Source of the DNA: Dankookia rubra
GTDB taxonomy: Bacteria > Pseudomonadota > Alphaproteobacteria > Acetobacterales > Acetobacteraceae
Length of the DNA stretch: 64,000 bases
Assembly: GCF_004355005.1 (NCBI RefSeq)
Contig: NZ_SMSJ01000007.1
Span: 62,001 to 126,000, forward strand
Direction of reading: 5' to 3'
Shown: positions 54,617-62,563 of the stretch, in pieces
Numbering within the stretch: position 1 is the stretch's first letter
How the letters are laid out: every line of letters starts with the position of its first letter
The notes under the pieces: model-generated
Told to the model about the DNA's origin: nothing
The model's input: the letters and a program-made list of their open reading frames with translations, nothing else
Database searches by the model: none
Made by a program: the position numbers and the translations under genes

Positions 54617-55599
54617 CAGGCAGGATTCCCGGTGGACAGAGGCGGCGAGGCACCCTCCGCTCCCGTCCGCCAGGGCCCTGGCGGCTCTGCGACCGGCCCG
54701 AGCGGCACCATGCTTGCCTCCAGCAAAGCCTTGGCAGGGGCGCGCGGGCTGGCGAGGCGTGCCCGTGCCAAGCGGGGAAAGAGGCTTCGGCCCTGCAGCG
54801 CGACCGGATTCCGCTGCAGCCAGTCCGCGACCATGTAATCGGCAAAGCGCGGCAGACTGCCGTAATTGCCGGAATAGATGCATTCCTTCAACGCGGCATC
54901 CTCGAAGCCGCCTCGCGCCTGCTGGATGCGCCGGTTCCACAGCCGGCGCAGGTCGCGCGGCCGGAACGGCGAGAGCGGCGCGACGGTCCAGGTCGCCGCC
55001 TCGGCCAGGGCGATCCGCCCGGTGTCCCAGGCATTGGCCCGTGCATCCAAATCATGCACAACCAAGCTGCCAACCAGCCCGTCGCCGCGATAGAGCCCGA
55101 TCGGCAGGTAGATGCCCGCGGCCCTGATCCGGTCGAGGAAAGTGCCGCGCAGCGCATGCAGCGAGCCGTGCAGGGCGGGCGAGCGCCGCATCGCGGCGCG
55201 CTGGGACGGCGCGCTGCGGCCGCAGGAGGGCAGGGCGGCCGCGGCATGGGCCTGCGGATGCTCCGCCAGAGCTGCGGCGAGGGCGCGGATGGCGTCTGGC
55301 GTCACCATGGCATAGCCATCGACGAAGACATGCATCGACGCCGCCGGCGCCAGGGCATGGACATACTGGTTCCAGGCATTCGACTTGTCGCCGAAGCGGA
55401 TCTCGAACAGCCGCATAGGAGACGGGCTCGACTTGGCGTAGAGGCGGACCACGCCGGCGCTGCCATCGGTGGTGTCGTTCAGGACCACGGTGATGCTGGC
55501 GTCGAGCCCATCGAGCGCCACGCCCAGTGCCCGCAGGCAATCCTGCAGGCCGGCAGCCTCGTTGCGGGCGAAAACGGCGACGCTGGCGGCGGCGGGCAT
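54616..55599 (-). CDS. Glycosyltransferase family 2
   Basis: The 327-residue soluble GT2-like protein begins SVAVFARNEAAGLQDCLRAL, with ITVVLNDTTDGSAGVVRLYA and MHVFVDGYAMVTPDAI in the nucleotide-sugar and DxD-equivalent region (VDGY). The C-terminal half (RRLWNRRIQQARGGFEDAAL) is unusual for family 2. Donor and acceptor are unknown. It is the first gene of a two-gene unit with the acyltransferase and is divergent from msrA. Confidence 0.8.
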   Translation of the reverse strand: MPAAASVAVFARNEAAGLQDCLRALGVALDGLDASITVVLNDTTDGSAGVVRLYAKSSPSPMRLFEIRFGDKSNAWNQYVHALAPAASMHVFVDGYAMVTPDAIRALAAALAEHPQAHAAAALPSCGRSAPSQRAAMRRSPALHGSLHALRGTFLDRIRAAGIYLPIGLYRGDGLVGSLVVHDLDARANAWDTGRIALAEAATWTVAPLSPFRPRDLRRLWNRRIQQARGGFEDAALKECIYSGNYGSLPRFADYMVADWLQRNPVALQGRSLFPRLARARLASPRAPAKALLEASMVPLGPVAEPPGPWRTGAEGASPPLSTGNPA

Positions 55600-55676
55600 G
55601 GCTGGTTCCTACGCTGAGAGGCGACCGCGTGACGCCTTCTACCGCAAGTTCTATCGCAAGCGACGTGCCGCCGTAT

Positions 55677-55691
55677 GTCGCAAATTGCGAC
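55677..55691. promoter_or_regulatory. Perfect palindrome upstream of msrA
   Basis: GTCGCAA-A-TTGCGAC is a 15-bp palindrome with 7-bp arms, 61 bp before the msrA start and 77 bp upstream of the GT2 gene. Half-site-like CGCAAG elements occur just upstream (near 55643 and 55655). It is a strong candidate for a transcription factor site; the factor is unknown. Confidence 0.5.
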
Positions 55692-55752
55692 GCCGGCTGC
55701 ACCCGGGCCGGCGGCACACTATGTTCCAGTCCAACCGAAGGAGGGTGACGCG

Positions 55753-56328
55753 ATGAGCGGAACGGAAAACCAGGCGACGGCGCCGGGCATGGAGGTCGCC
55801 ACCCTGGGCGGCGGGTGTTTCTGGTGTCTGGACGCGGTGTTCCGCGACCTGCGCGGCGTGGCGCGGGTGCATTCCGGCTATGCCGGCGGGCATGTCGCCA
55901 ACCCGACCTATGAGCAGGTTTGCGGCAAGCGCACCGGCCATGCCGAAGTGGTGCAGGTAACCTTCGACCCGAAGGAGATCTCCTACGCCGATCTTCTGCG
56001 GGTCTTCTTCACCATCCACGATCCGACTACCAAGGACCGCCAGGGCAACGATGTCGGCCCGCAGTACCGCTCCGTCATCCTGTTCCACTCGCCGGAGCAG
56101 AGGGCCACGGCCGAGTCGGTCATGGCCGAGATCCGCGAGGCCGGCATCTGGGGCGCGCCGCTGGTGACCGAGGTGGTGCCCTTCGACCGCTACTGGCCGG
56201 GTGAGGCGGAGCACCAGGACTACTTCTCCCGCACGCCCTGGAGCGGCTATTGCCAAGTGGTGATTGCCCCCAAAGTCGCCAAATTCCGGAAGCTCTATGC
56301 CGACCGGCTGAAACGCCCCGCAGCCTGA
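55753..56328 (+). CDS. msrA: Peptide methionine-(S)-S-oxide reductase
   Basis: The 191-residue enzyme reduces the S-epimer of methionine sulfoxide with thioredoxin. The active-site GGGCFWCLDAVFRDL with nucleophilic Cys is near residue 22. GVARVHSGYAGGHVANPTYEQ, KRTGHAEVVQVTFDP and FFTIHDPTTKDRQGNDVGPQ are family blocks, and HQDYFSRTPWSGYC brings the recycling cysteine. The start at 55753 follows GGAGGG. It is 13 bp from msrB, so the pair forms an operon. Confidence 0.97.
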   Translation: MSGTENQATAPGMEVATLGGGCFWCLDAVFRDLRGVARVHSGYAGGHVANPTYEQVCGKRTGHAEVVQVTFDPKEISYADLLRVFFTIHDPTTKDRQGNDVGPQYRSVILFHSPEQRATAESVMAEIREAGIWGAPLVTEVVPFDRYWPGEAEHQDYFSRTPWSGYCQVVIAPKVAKFRKLYADRLKRPAA

Positions 56329-56341
56329 CCGAGGATCTCCC

Positions 56342-56770
56342 ATGTCCCTGTTCCGCAAGGAAACACCGGCCGAGCATTACCCGGTCGAGAAGCCCGATGC
56401 AGAGTGGCGGCGCGAGCTGCCGCCGGAGGCCTATCGGGTGCTCCGCCAGCACGGCACCGAACGGCCGGGCACCAGCCCGCTGAATGCCGAGAAGCGGGCC
56501 GGCACCTTCGTCTGTGCCGGCTGCGGCCACCCGCTGTTCGATGCCGGCACGAAGTTCGAGAGCGGCACCGGCTGGCCGAGCTTCTGGGCGCCGAAGGAGA
56601 CGGGGGTTGGCACCACCACCGACCGCAGCTTCTTCATGACCCGAACCGAGGTGCATTGCGCCAACTGCGGCGGGCACCTGGGCCATGTTTTTCCGGACGG
56701 GCCGCCGCCGACCGGCCAGCGCTTCTGCATGAACGGAGTGGCAATGCGATTCGAGCCGAAATCCGGCTGA
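56342..56770 (+). CDS. msrB: Peptide methionine-(R)-S-oxide reductase
   Basis: The 142-residue enzyme reduces the R-epimer of methionine sulfoxide. It has two CxxC zinc pairs (VCAGCGHPL and HCANCGGHLGH), the FESGTGWPSFWAP substrate segment, and the catalytic Cys in RFCMNGVAMRF. The set matches MsrB fully. Together with MsrA it repairs both epimers, probably in the cytoplasm, as neither has a signal peptide. Confidence 0.97.
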   Translation: MSLFRKETPAEHYPVEKPDAEWRRELPPEAYRVLRQHGTERPGTSPLNAEKRAGTFVCAGCGHPLFDAGTKFESGTGWPSFWAPKETGVGTTTDRSFFMTRTEVHCANCGGHLGHVFPDGPPPTGQRFCMNGVAMRFEPKSG

Positions 56771-56854
56771 TCAACCACAAAGCGTTAAACAGAACACCGC
56801 TTGCCTTTCTGCGTCGGGCGGGGAATTTTCCCGTCCCTGTTTCGGGATTCCACC

Positions 56855-57940
56855 ATGATGCGGCGCGCCCAATCCGCGCTTTTCTTCGGGCTGGCAGGTC
56901 TGCTGCCGGCCCTGGCCGTGCCGTCCTCCGCCCGTGCAGACCTCGTCTACGTGCTGAACAGCGCCGATGCCTCGATCAGCGTGCTCGAGAGCACGACAAA
57001 GGAGGAGGTGCGCCGCATCCCCGTGCTGCGGGAGGCGCACCACCTCATCCTCACGCCCGAGCGGGGCGAGCTGATGGTTGGGGACAGCGGCGGCAACGAG
57101 CTGATCTTCATCGACCCTGCCACTGCCGAGGTCACAAGGCGCGAGAAGTTCAGCAACCCCTACCACATGGAGCTCAGCCCGGACGGCAAGCTGCTAGTGG
57201 TGACCAGCCTGCGCCGCGACCAGGTCGACATCTACGACGCGGCGACCCGGACCTTGCTGGCGCGGCTGAAGGTGCCGGACAAGCCGAGTCACCTGGCCTA
57301 CACGCCGGACAGCCGCATCGCCTTTGTCACGCTGCAGGGCGTCCGGAAGCTCATGGCGATCGACCTGGTGACCTACAAGCCGCTCTGGACCGCCGAGGTC
57401 GGGCCGCAGCCCGCCGGCGTCACCTGGCACAACGGTAGGCTGCTGGTCGGCGTCATGGGGTCTGACCATGTCGCGGTGGTGAACCCCGCTGACGGCAAGG
57501 TCGAGCGTACCATCTTCGCCGGGCGCGGCGCGCATACCGTCTTCCCCTCGCCGGACCGAAAGCTGCTTTACGTCAATAGCCGGGTCGACAGCCGCATCAC
57601 CGTGCTGGACGGGGAGACGCTGGAGCCCCGGGCGCATTGGGACCTGCCGGGCGGGCCCGATTGCATCGCCTTCGACCCGCGTGGCCGGCTCTGGGTGACG
57701 CTCCGTTGGACCGGTCGGCTGGCCATCGTCGATCCGGCAAGCGGGGAGTGGGAAACCGTGCCGGTCGGCAGGTCGCCGCACGGTGTCTTCGTCCAGCCGC
57801 GGGCGGCGCCGCTGCCGCCGCTGGCCGTGTCCGAGACTGCGCCACCGGCCGAGGTCACGCCCAGCCCCACATCCGCCGGAACCGAGGTGGCGGTGCCGGC
57901 GCAGCAGCCGGCGGTCTGGCGCCGCATGCTTGGCCGATGA
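56855..57940 (+). CDS. Periplasmic YncE-like seven-bladed beta-propeller protein
   Basis: The 361-residue protein has a signal peptide (ending near SARA) followed by repeated YVLNSADASISVLES-, LILTPERGELMVGDSGG-, MELSPDGKLLVVTSLRRD-type blades, the YncE/PQQ-dependent beta-propeller pattern. The last 50 residues are Pro/Ala-rich. Such proteins bind ligands or DNA or act as periplasmic scaffolds; no catalytic site is evident. Its ATG/TGA overlap with the deacetylase-like gene (ATGA) links the two in translation. Confidence 0.83.
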   Translation: MMRRAQSALFFGLAGLLPALAVPSSARADLVYVLNSADASISVLESTTKEEVRRIPVLREAHHLILTPERGELMVGDSGGNELIFIDPATAEVTRREKFSNPYHMELSPDGKLLVVTSLRRDQVDIYDAATRTLLARLKVPDKPSHLAYTPDSRIAFVTLQGVRKLMAIDLVTYKPLWTAEVGPQPAGVTWHNGRLLVGVMGSDHVAVVNPADGKVERTIFAGRGAHTVFPSPDRKLLYVNSRVDSRITVLDGETLEPRAHWDLPGGPDCIAFDPRGRLWVTLRWTGRLAIVDPASGEWETVPVGRSPHGVFVQPRAAPLPPLAVSETAPPAEVTPSPTSAGTEVAVPAQQPAVWRRMLGR

Positions 57941-58689
57941 GGCGGCGCGCGCTGTTCGGCGCCCTGGCCGGCGCGCCGTTGCTGGCCCGACGGGCCAAGG
58001 CCCAGCCGGCCTGCCGCGGCACCGTCTACCTGACCATCGATACTGGCTGGTCGCGGGAAGCCGAGCAGATCGCCGGCATCCTGCGCCAGCGCGGGGTGCG
58101 GGCGACGCTTTTCGTGGCTGATGAGCCGACCTATCGCGGTGACCGGACATTGGATGACAGCTGGGGCCCCTTCTGGCGCGCCCGGGCAGCGGAGGGCCAC
58201 GCCTTCGCCAGCCATACCTGGCGGCACTGGTATTTCCGTGGTGATCCGGCATCGGGCAAGGTCCGCTATGTCTCCAGCCAAAAGGCGGGGGAGGAGGTGC
58301 TGGACTATGCCGCGCTCTGCGCCGAGCTGCGGCGGCCGACGGACCGGCTGAAGCAGCTGGCACCCGCGGCGCAGGTGCTGCCGCTCTGGCGCGCGCCGGG
58401 CGGGATCACCACGCCGAATGCCATCGCGCTGGCCGGCGCCTGCGGCCTCCGGCACCAGAGCTGGACCGCCCACGGTTTCTGGGGCGACGAGTTGGACAGC
58501 ACGAAGCATCCCAATGCCGAGCTCGCCCGCCGTGCCATCGAGCGGACCCGAGACGGCGAGGTGGTGGTGCTGCACTGGGGCATCCGCAGCCGCCGCGAGC
58601 CCTTCGCCGGAGTGCTGGACGAGGTGATCGCGGGCCTCCAGGCGCGCGGCCTCTGCTTCGCCCCGTTGCCGGCCGAGGGACGCGCATGA
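57937..58689 (+). CDS. Polysaccharide deacetylase-like protein with altered metal site
   Basis: The 250-residue protein starts with a Tat/Sec-type signal (RRRALFGALAGAPLLARRAKAQ). The NodB fold is visible in GTVYLTIDTGWSREAEQIAG, GVRATLFVADEP, EGHAFASHTWRHWYF with the histidine motif, LWRAPGGITTPNAIAL and VVVLHWGIRS. In motif 1 the usual Asp-Asp becomes Asp-Thr (TIDTG), so the metal-binding second Asp is missing. The enzyme may be inactive as a deacetylase or use another chemistry. It is overlapped at both ends by four bases with its neighbours. Confidence 0.8.
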   Translation: MRRRALFGALAGAPLLARRAKAQPACRGTVYLTIDTGWSREAEQIAGILRQRGVRATLFVADEPTYRGDRTLDDSWGPFWRARAAEGHAFASHTWRHWYFRGDPASGKVRYVSSQKAGEEVLDYAALCAELRRPTDRLKQLAPAAQVLPLWRAPGGITTPNAIALAGACGLRHQSWTAHGFWGDELDSTKHPNAELARRAIERTRDGEVVVLHWGIRSRREPFAGVLDEVIAGLQARGLCFAPLPAEGRA

Positions 58690-59627
58690 GCACCATCGCC
58701 AGCCTCTATGCCGAAGCCACCGGCTGGATCTTCGAGCATGCGCTGCAGCCGCTGCTCTATGCGCTGGAACTGATGGACTGGGCCGAGGACGCCTATGCCT
58801 GGCTGGACTTCGCCCTGTTCGGGCTGTTCGGCATCGCGGTCGCCTGGGCGGTCTGCCGGCCGCTGGAAGCCTGGCGGCCGGTGGAGTCGGTCTCGCAGCA
58901 CGGCGCGGTGCGGACCGACATGCTTTACACCTTTCTCAACCGGCTTGGCGTCCTGCCACTGCTGGCCTTCGTCTTCCTGGCTTCTGTCCAGGCGGCCTGG
59001 GAAGGTTGGCTGACCGAGGCCGGGCTGCTGCCGCCGACCCTCGAGGAACTGGCGCCGCTGCTGCGCGATCATCCGGTCCTGGCCTTCGCCGCCTATGTCG
59101 TGGTCCTTGATTTCGGTGAGTATTGGCGGCATCGGGCGCAGCACGCCTTCCGTTGGTGGTGGGCGCTGCATGCGATCCACCACGCACAGCGGCAGATGAC
59201 CTTCTGGACCGACGACCGCAACCATGTGCTGGACGACATCATCGCTGCGGTCTGGTTCGGCGGCATCGCCCTGCTGATCGGCGTACCGCCAGGGCAGTTC
59301 CCGGCCGTCGTGCTGATCCTGCGCTTGGCCGAGAGCCTGTCGCATGCGAATGTCCGACTGGATTACGGTCGGCTGGGGGAGCGGCTGCTGGTATCCCCGC
59401 GCTTCCACCGGCTGCACCACGCACCGCTTTCGGCCGGGGCGCATGGGCGGAACTACGCCGTGCTGCTGCCGATCTGGGACTGGATCTTCGGCACCGGGGA
59501 TTTCCGCCGCGGCGTCTTCCCGCCGACCGGGGCGCCGGAGGAGCCGGAAGCGCTGGCGAGCGGCGGCTGGTTGCGGCAGCAGGCGATCGGGTTGCGTCGG
59601 ATGGTGGGGGCGATCGGCGGCCGGTAG
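58686..59627 (+). CDS. Sterol desaturase / fatty-acid hydroxylase superfamily membrane protein
   Basis: The 313-residue membrane protein has the histidine clusters of the di-iron fatty-acid hydroxylase superfamily: HRAQHAF (HxxxH), LHAIHHAQRQ (HxxHH) and RFHRLHHAPLS (HxxHH). Two or three hydrophobic segments lie before the clusters. It likely hydroxylates or desaturates a lipid with O2. Its coupling to a deacetylase-like protein and a propeller suggests modification of an envelope lipid (inference). Confidence 0.87.
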   Translation: MSTIASLYAEATGWIFEHALQPLLYALELMDWAEDAYAWLDFALFGLFGIAVAWAVCRPLEAWRPVESVSQHGAVRTDMLYTFLNRLGVLPLLAFVFLASVQAAWEGWLTEAGLLPPTLEELAPLLRDHPVLAFAAYVVVLDFGEYWRHRAQHAFRWWWALHAIHHAQRQMTFWTDDRNHVLDDIIAAVWFGGIALLIGVPPGQFPAVVLILRLAESLSHANVRLDYGRLGERLLVSPRFHRLHHAPLSAGAHGRNYAVLLPIWDWIFGTGDFRRGVFPPTGAPEEPEALASGGWLRQQAIGLRRMVGAIGGR

Positions 59628-59661
59628 GGTCGCGGGCAGCATTGGCTGAAAGAGCCTCCGC

Positions 59662-60012
59662 ATGAAGGCGCTCGGCACCCTGGTCCTGCTGGCGACGGTG
59701 GCCCTCGGCGTCCTGGTCGGCTTCCATTACCTCGCCCGCCAGCGGCGGCCCTGGCTCGTGACCCTTCACCTCGCTTGCGGCGCTGCCGGTGCCTGGCTGT
59801 TCTTCCTGTTGCTGCATGCCCCACCCGAGGGACGCAACCCGCCGTCGGGCATGGCCGCAGGCATCCTGCTCGGCGCCGCCCTGCTGGGCGGGCTGCTGCC
59901 GCGCCTGATCGCCCGTCGCGCTCGCAAGGCCGCCGAACCGCTTCTCGTCGTGCATGTCTTCACCGGCTTGGCGGGCTTCCTGGTGTTCCTGTCCTGGGCC
60001 TCACGCCTCTAG
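59662..60012 (+). CDS. Small membrane protein of unknown function
   Basis: The 116-residue protein has four predicted hydrophobic helices: ALGTLVLLATVALGVLVGF, TLHLACGAAGAWLFFLLL, MAAGILLGAALLGGLLP and VVHVFTGLAGFLVFLSW. Conserved-looking histidines (HYLARQ, HLACG, HAPPEG, HVFTG) could ligate a haem or metal. It lies 34 bp behind the desaturase-like gene and is probably in its operon. I do not recognise the family. Confidence 0.7.
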   Translation: MKALGTLVLLATVALGVLVGFHYLARQRRPWLVTLHLACGAAGAWLFFLLLHAPPEGRNPPSGMAAGILLGAALLGGLLPRLIARRARKAAEPLLVVHVFTGLAGFLVFLSWASRL

Positions 60013-60075
60013 CCCGCGATCATCCTGGGTTGAAATATCCAGGGTGGAAATCGCTAACTTAAAAAAGGTTAGATA

Positions 60076-60106
60076 GATGTTGTTCTGACGCGGTCAGCAC
60101 AACATC
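60076..60106. promoter_or_regulatory. Long imperfect hairpin upstream of the histidine kinase
   Basis: GATGTTGTTCTGAC (60076-60089) and GTCAGCACAACATC (60093-60106) form a 14-bp stem with one mismatch around GCG. It is not followed by T residues. It lies 50 bp before the kinase start in an AT-rich region, so an operator, a leader structure or an end-of-transcript hairpin for the upstream genes is possible. Confidence 0.5.
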
Positions 60107-60156
60107 TGTCTGACGCCGAGCCGCGTCGCCGCAACTTTCTCGCCCCCTCTGGCATC

Positions 60157-61314
60157 TTGTCGACGGCCGCGGCGTTGCGCGCGGCGGTGACCGCATCGGC
60201 ACGCCATACCGGCTGCGGTGCTGCCCGGGTGAAGGATGCCGACCTGACAGACGATTCTGCCCAACTGCCGGCTTCGCTTCAGGCCTGGCCCATCCTGCTG
60301 CGGGCGGCGCTGGGGATCGCGCTTGCGCTCTCCGTCGGTGCCGTCGCGGCGGCAGTCCCGGCCCTTGGCGCGGCGGAGCTGCAGGCCATGCTGCTCGGCG
60401 CCGTCGCCTTGGCGGCGCTCGGACTGGGACTTGGCGCCGCTCTTGCCGCGGCGGCGGCCGGCTTCGTCTGGCTGCTCTGGCCCGCCGCCGCGGACGGCAC
60501 CCTCGGCACGGACACGCTGCTGCGGGCGCTGCTCTGGTTCGCCTTAGCCAAGGGCATCGCCGCCGCCATCGCCCTGCCGCGCGGCGACCTCGTCCGCCTG
60601 GCCTCGCGGTTGCGCGGGACGGAGGTGGTGGCTCGGGAACGGGCCCTGCTGCTCGAAGAAATGTCCCATCGAATCCGCAACGACATGCAGCGCCTGGTCG
60701 GCCTGCTGCAGGCGGAGGCGGGCAACAATCCGGTCGCCTCTGGCGCGCTGCTGCAGGCGGCCGGGCGTATCCAGGTACTCGGCCGGGTGCACCGTCGCCT
60801 GGCTACGCGCGCCGGCAGCGATGCCGTCGACAGCCAGGCCTTTCTGGAAGGCCTGGTGGACGACCTTCGCGCCGCCCTGCTGCCCGATAGCGGGATCGGT
60901 TTAACTGTCAGCGCCGAGCCGCATGCGCTGCCGGTGGCAATGGCCGGTGATCTGGGGCTGGTGGTGAATGAGCTCGTCACCAACGCGCTGAAATACGCCT
61001 TCCCCCGGGGCAAGGGCGGTGTCGTCCGGGTCTGCTTCGGGCGAGAGGAGAAGACCTATCGCCTTGCCGTTTCCGACACCGGCGTGGGGCTTGGCCAGGT
61101 CGGGCTGGCCGCAGTCGAAGGTGGCAGCGGCATGCGGCTGGTGCGAGCCCTTGCCGCCCAACTTGGCGGACGGGTCGAGCTGCGCGGGGGCGAGGTCGGC
61201 GGGACGCTCTGCCTGCTCCGTTTCCCGGTTGCCGGGCCGGGACGGTCGATGCCGCTTGCGGAGGCGCCGGCGGAGGCGCCCCCGCCACCGGAGCGGCGTT
61301 CCGCGACGTCCTAG
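60157..61314 (+). CDS. Membrane sensor histidine kinase (HisKA_2 type)
   Basis: The 385-residue kinase has three or four hydrophobic helices up to residue 140, then a linker and the H-box LLEEMSHRIRNDMQRLVGLL with phosphoacceptor His at 171. The ATPase domain follows with the N-box VVNELVTNALKYAFP (Asn near 271), the G-box SDTGVGLG and GSGMRLVRALA. The tail is Pro-rich. No receiver or sensor domain is recognisable and no response regulator lies nearby, so the partner is unknown. The TTG at 60157 is the first possible start; a GTG at 60232 is an alternative. Confidence 0.85.
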   Translation: MSTAAALRAAVTASARHTGCGAARVKDADLTDDSAQLPASLQAWPILLRAALGIALALSVGAVAAAVPALGAAELQAMLLGAVALAALGLGLGAALAAAAAGFVWLLWPAAADGTLGTDTLLRALLWFALAKGIAAAIALPRGDLVRLASRLRGTEVVARERALLLEEMSHRIRNDMQRLVGLLQAEAGNNPVASGALLQAAGRIQVLGRVHRRLATRAGSDAVDSQAFLEGLVDDLRAALLPDSGIGLTVSAEPHALPVAMAGDLGLVVNELVTNALKYAFPRGKGGVVRVCFGREEKTYRLAVSDTGVGLGQVGLAAVEGGSGMRLVRALAAQLGGRVELRGGEVGGTLCLLRFPVAGPGRSMPLAEAPAEAPPPPERRSATS

Positions 61315-61374
61315 GAAGAAGGCGCCGAGAGCGCTATTCCCGGCGCTGCCGAACCATTTCCCCGGGTACATGCG

Positions 61375-62559
61375 CTGACCAGTTCGCCCCCTTTCGATGT
61401 GATTGTCCTCGGCGCCGGCGCGGCGGGGCTGTTCGCCGCCATTGCCGCCGGCCAGCGTGGCCGCCGCGTGCTGCTGCTCGACCATGCCGGGGAAGCGGGA
61501 AAGAAGATCCTCATCTCCGGCGGCGGGCGCTGTAACTTCACCAATAGCGATTGTCGGCCCGACCGCTTCCTGTCGACCAATCCGCATTTCGCCAAGTCGG
61601 CCCTGGCCCGCTATACCCAGCACGACTTTGTCGCCCTGGTTCGCAAGCATCGCATTGCATTTCATGAGAAGACGCTGGGCCAGCTGTTCTGCGACGGCTC
61701 CGCCCGGCAGATCGTGGCGATGCTGCTGGCCGAGGCCACCGCGGCGCATGTCGATCTCCGCCTGTCGCACCGCGTCACCGGGGTGTCCCGGTCGGAGCGA
61801 TTCCGGGTCGAGACGGACAGAGGCGCCTTCGAGGCACCGGCGCTGGTCCTCGCGACTGGCGGCCTGTCCATCCCGAAGATGGGCGCGACCGGCCTTGCGC
61901 ATGACCTCGCCCGCCGCTTCGGTTTGGCCGTGGTGCCGCCGCGCCCGGGCTTGGTGCCGCTGACCTTTGAGGGCGCGCTGCTTGACCTGATGCGGCCGCT
62001 TTCCGGCGTTGCGCTCGATAGCGTCGTCCGCTGCGGCAAGTCGGCGTTCCGCGAGGCAATGCTCTTCACCCATCGCGGCCTGTCCGGGCCGGCCATCCTG
62101 CAGGCCAGTTCCTATTGGAAGGCCGGGGAGCCGCTGTTGCTCGACCTACTGCCCGGGCGGGACCCCGCAACCTTGCTGCGGGCGGCGCGCCAGGCCCGGC
62201 CGCGGGCGGAGCCGCGCACCATCCTCGGCGAATGGCTGCCGCAGCGCCTGGCTCAAGCGCTGGCGGGGATGCACCTGCCCGGGCAGCGGATGGCCGATCT
62301 GCCGGATCGCGCCATCCAGGCCGCCGCTACCCAGGTCAAGGCCTGGCGGCTGCTGCCGGGGGGAACGGAGGGCTATGCCAAGGCCGAGGTGACGCTGGGC
62401 GGGGTAGATACCGCCGCGCTGTCCTCCCGCGACTGCCAGGCCAAGGCAGTGCCAGCCCTCTTCGTGATTGGGGAAGCAGTGGACGTCACCGGCTGGCTCG
62501 GCGGCTACAACTTCCAATGGGCCTGGAGCAGCGGCTGGGTGGCCGGGCAGGCGGTGTAG
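61375..62559 (+). CDS. BaiN/HI0933-family NAD(P)/FAD-dependent oxidoreductase
   Basis: The protein has FDVIVLGAGAAGLFAAIAAG, LLLDHAGEAGKKILISGGGR and CNFTNSDCRP at the N-terminus, TGGLSIPKMGATG in the middle, and the C-terminal GEAVDVTGWLGGYNFQWAWS typical of the HI0933/BaiN flavoproteins. Relatives reduce substituted aromatics or steroids, or modify tRNA or bile-acid substrates; the function here is unknown. The first ATG/GTG/TTG in frame is GTG 61399, which would cut into the first FAD strand. I therefore prefer a CTG at 61375, giving TSSPPFDVIVLGAG; the start is uncertain. Confidence 0.85.
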   Translation: MTSSPPFDVIVLGAGAAGLFAAIAAGQRGRRVLLLDHAGEAGKKILISGGGRCNFTNSDCRPDRFLSTNPHFAKSALARYTQHDFVALVRKHRIAFHEKTLGQLFCDGSARQIVAMLLAEATAAHVDLRLSHRVTGVSRSERFRVETDRGAFEAPALVLATGGLSIPKMGATGLAHDLARRFGLAVVPPRPGLVPLTFEGALLDLMRPLSGVALDSVVRCGKSAFREAMLFTHRGLSGPAILQASSYWKAGEPLLLDLLPGRDPATLLRAARQARPRAEPRTILGEWLPQRLAQALAGMHLPGQRMADLPDRAIQAAATQVKAWRLLPGGTEGYAKAEVTLGGVDTAALSSRDCQAKAVPALFVIGEAVDVTGWLGGYNFQWAWSSGWVAGQAV

Positions 62560-62563
62560 TCGA

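Noticed and set aside
60013-60156. EcfG-type (general stress sigma) promoter before the histidine kinase
   Set aside because: I looked for GGAAC with a CGTT element at the expected spacing and found no acceptable match there or before the SulP gene.
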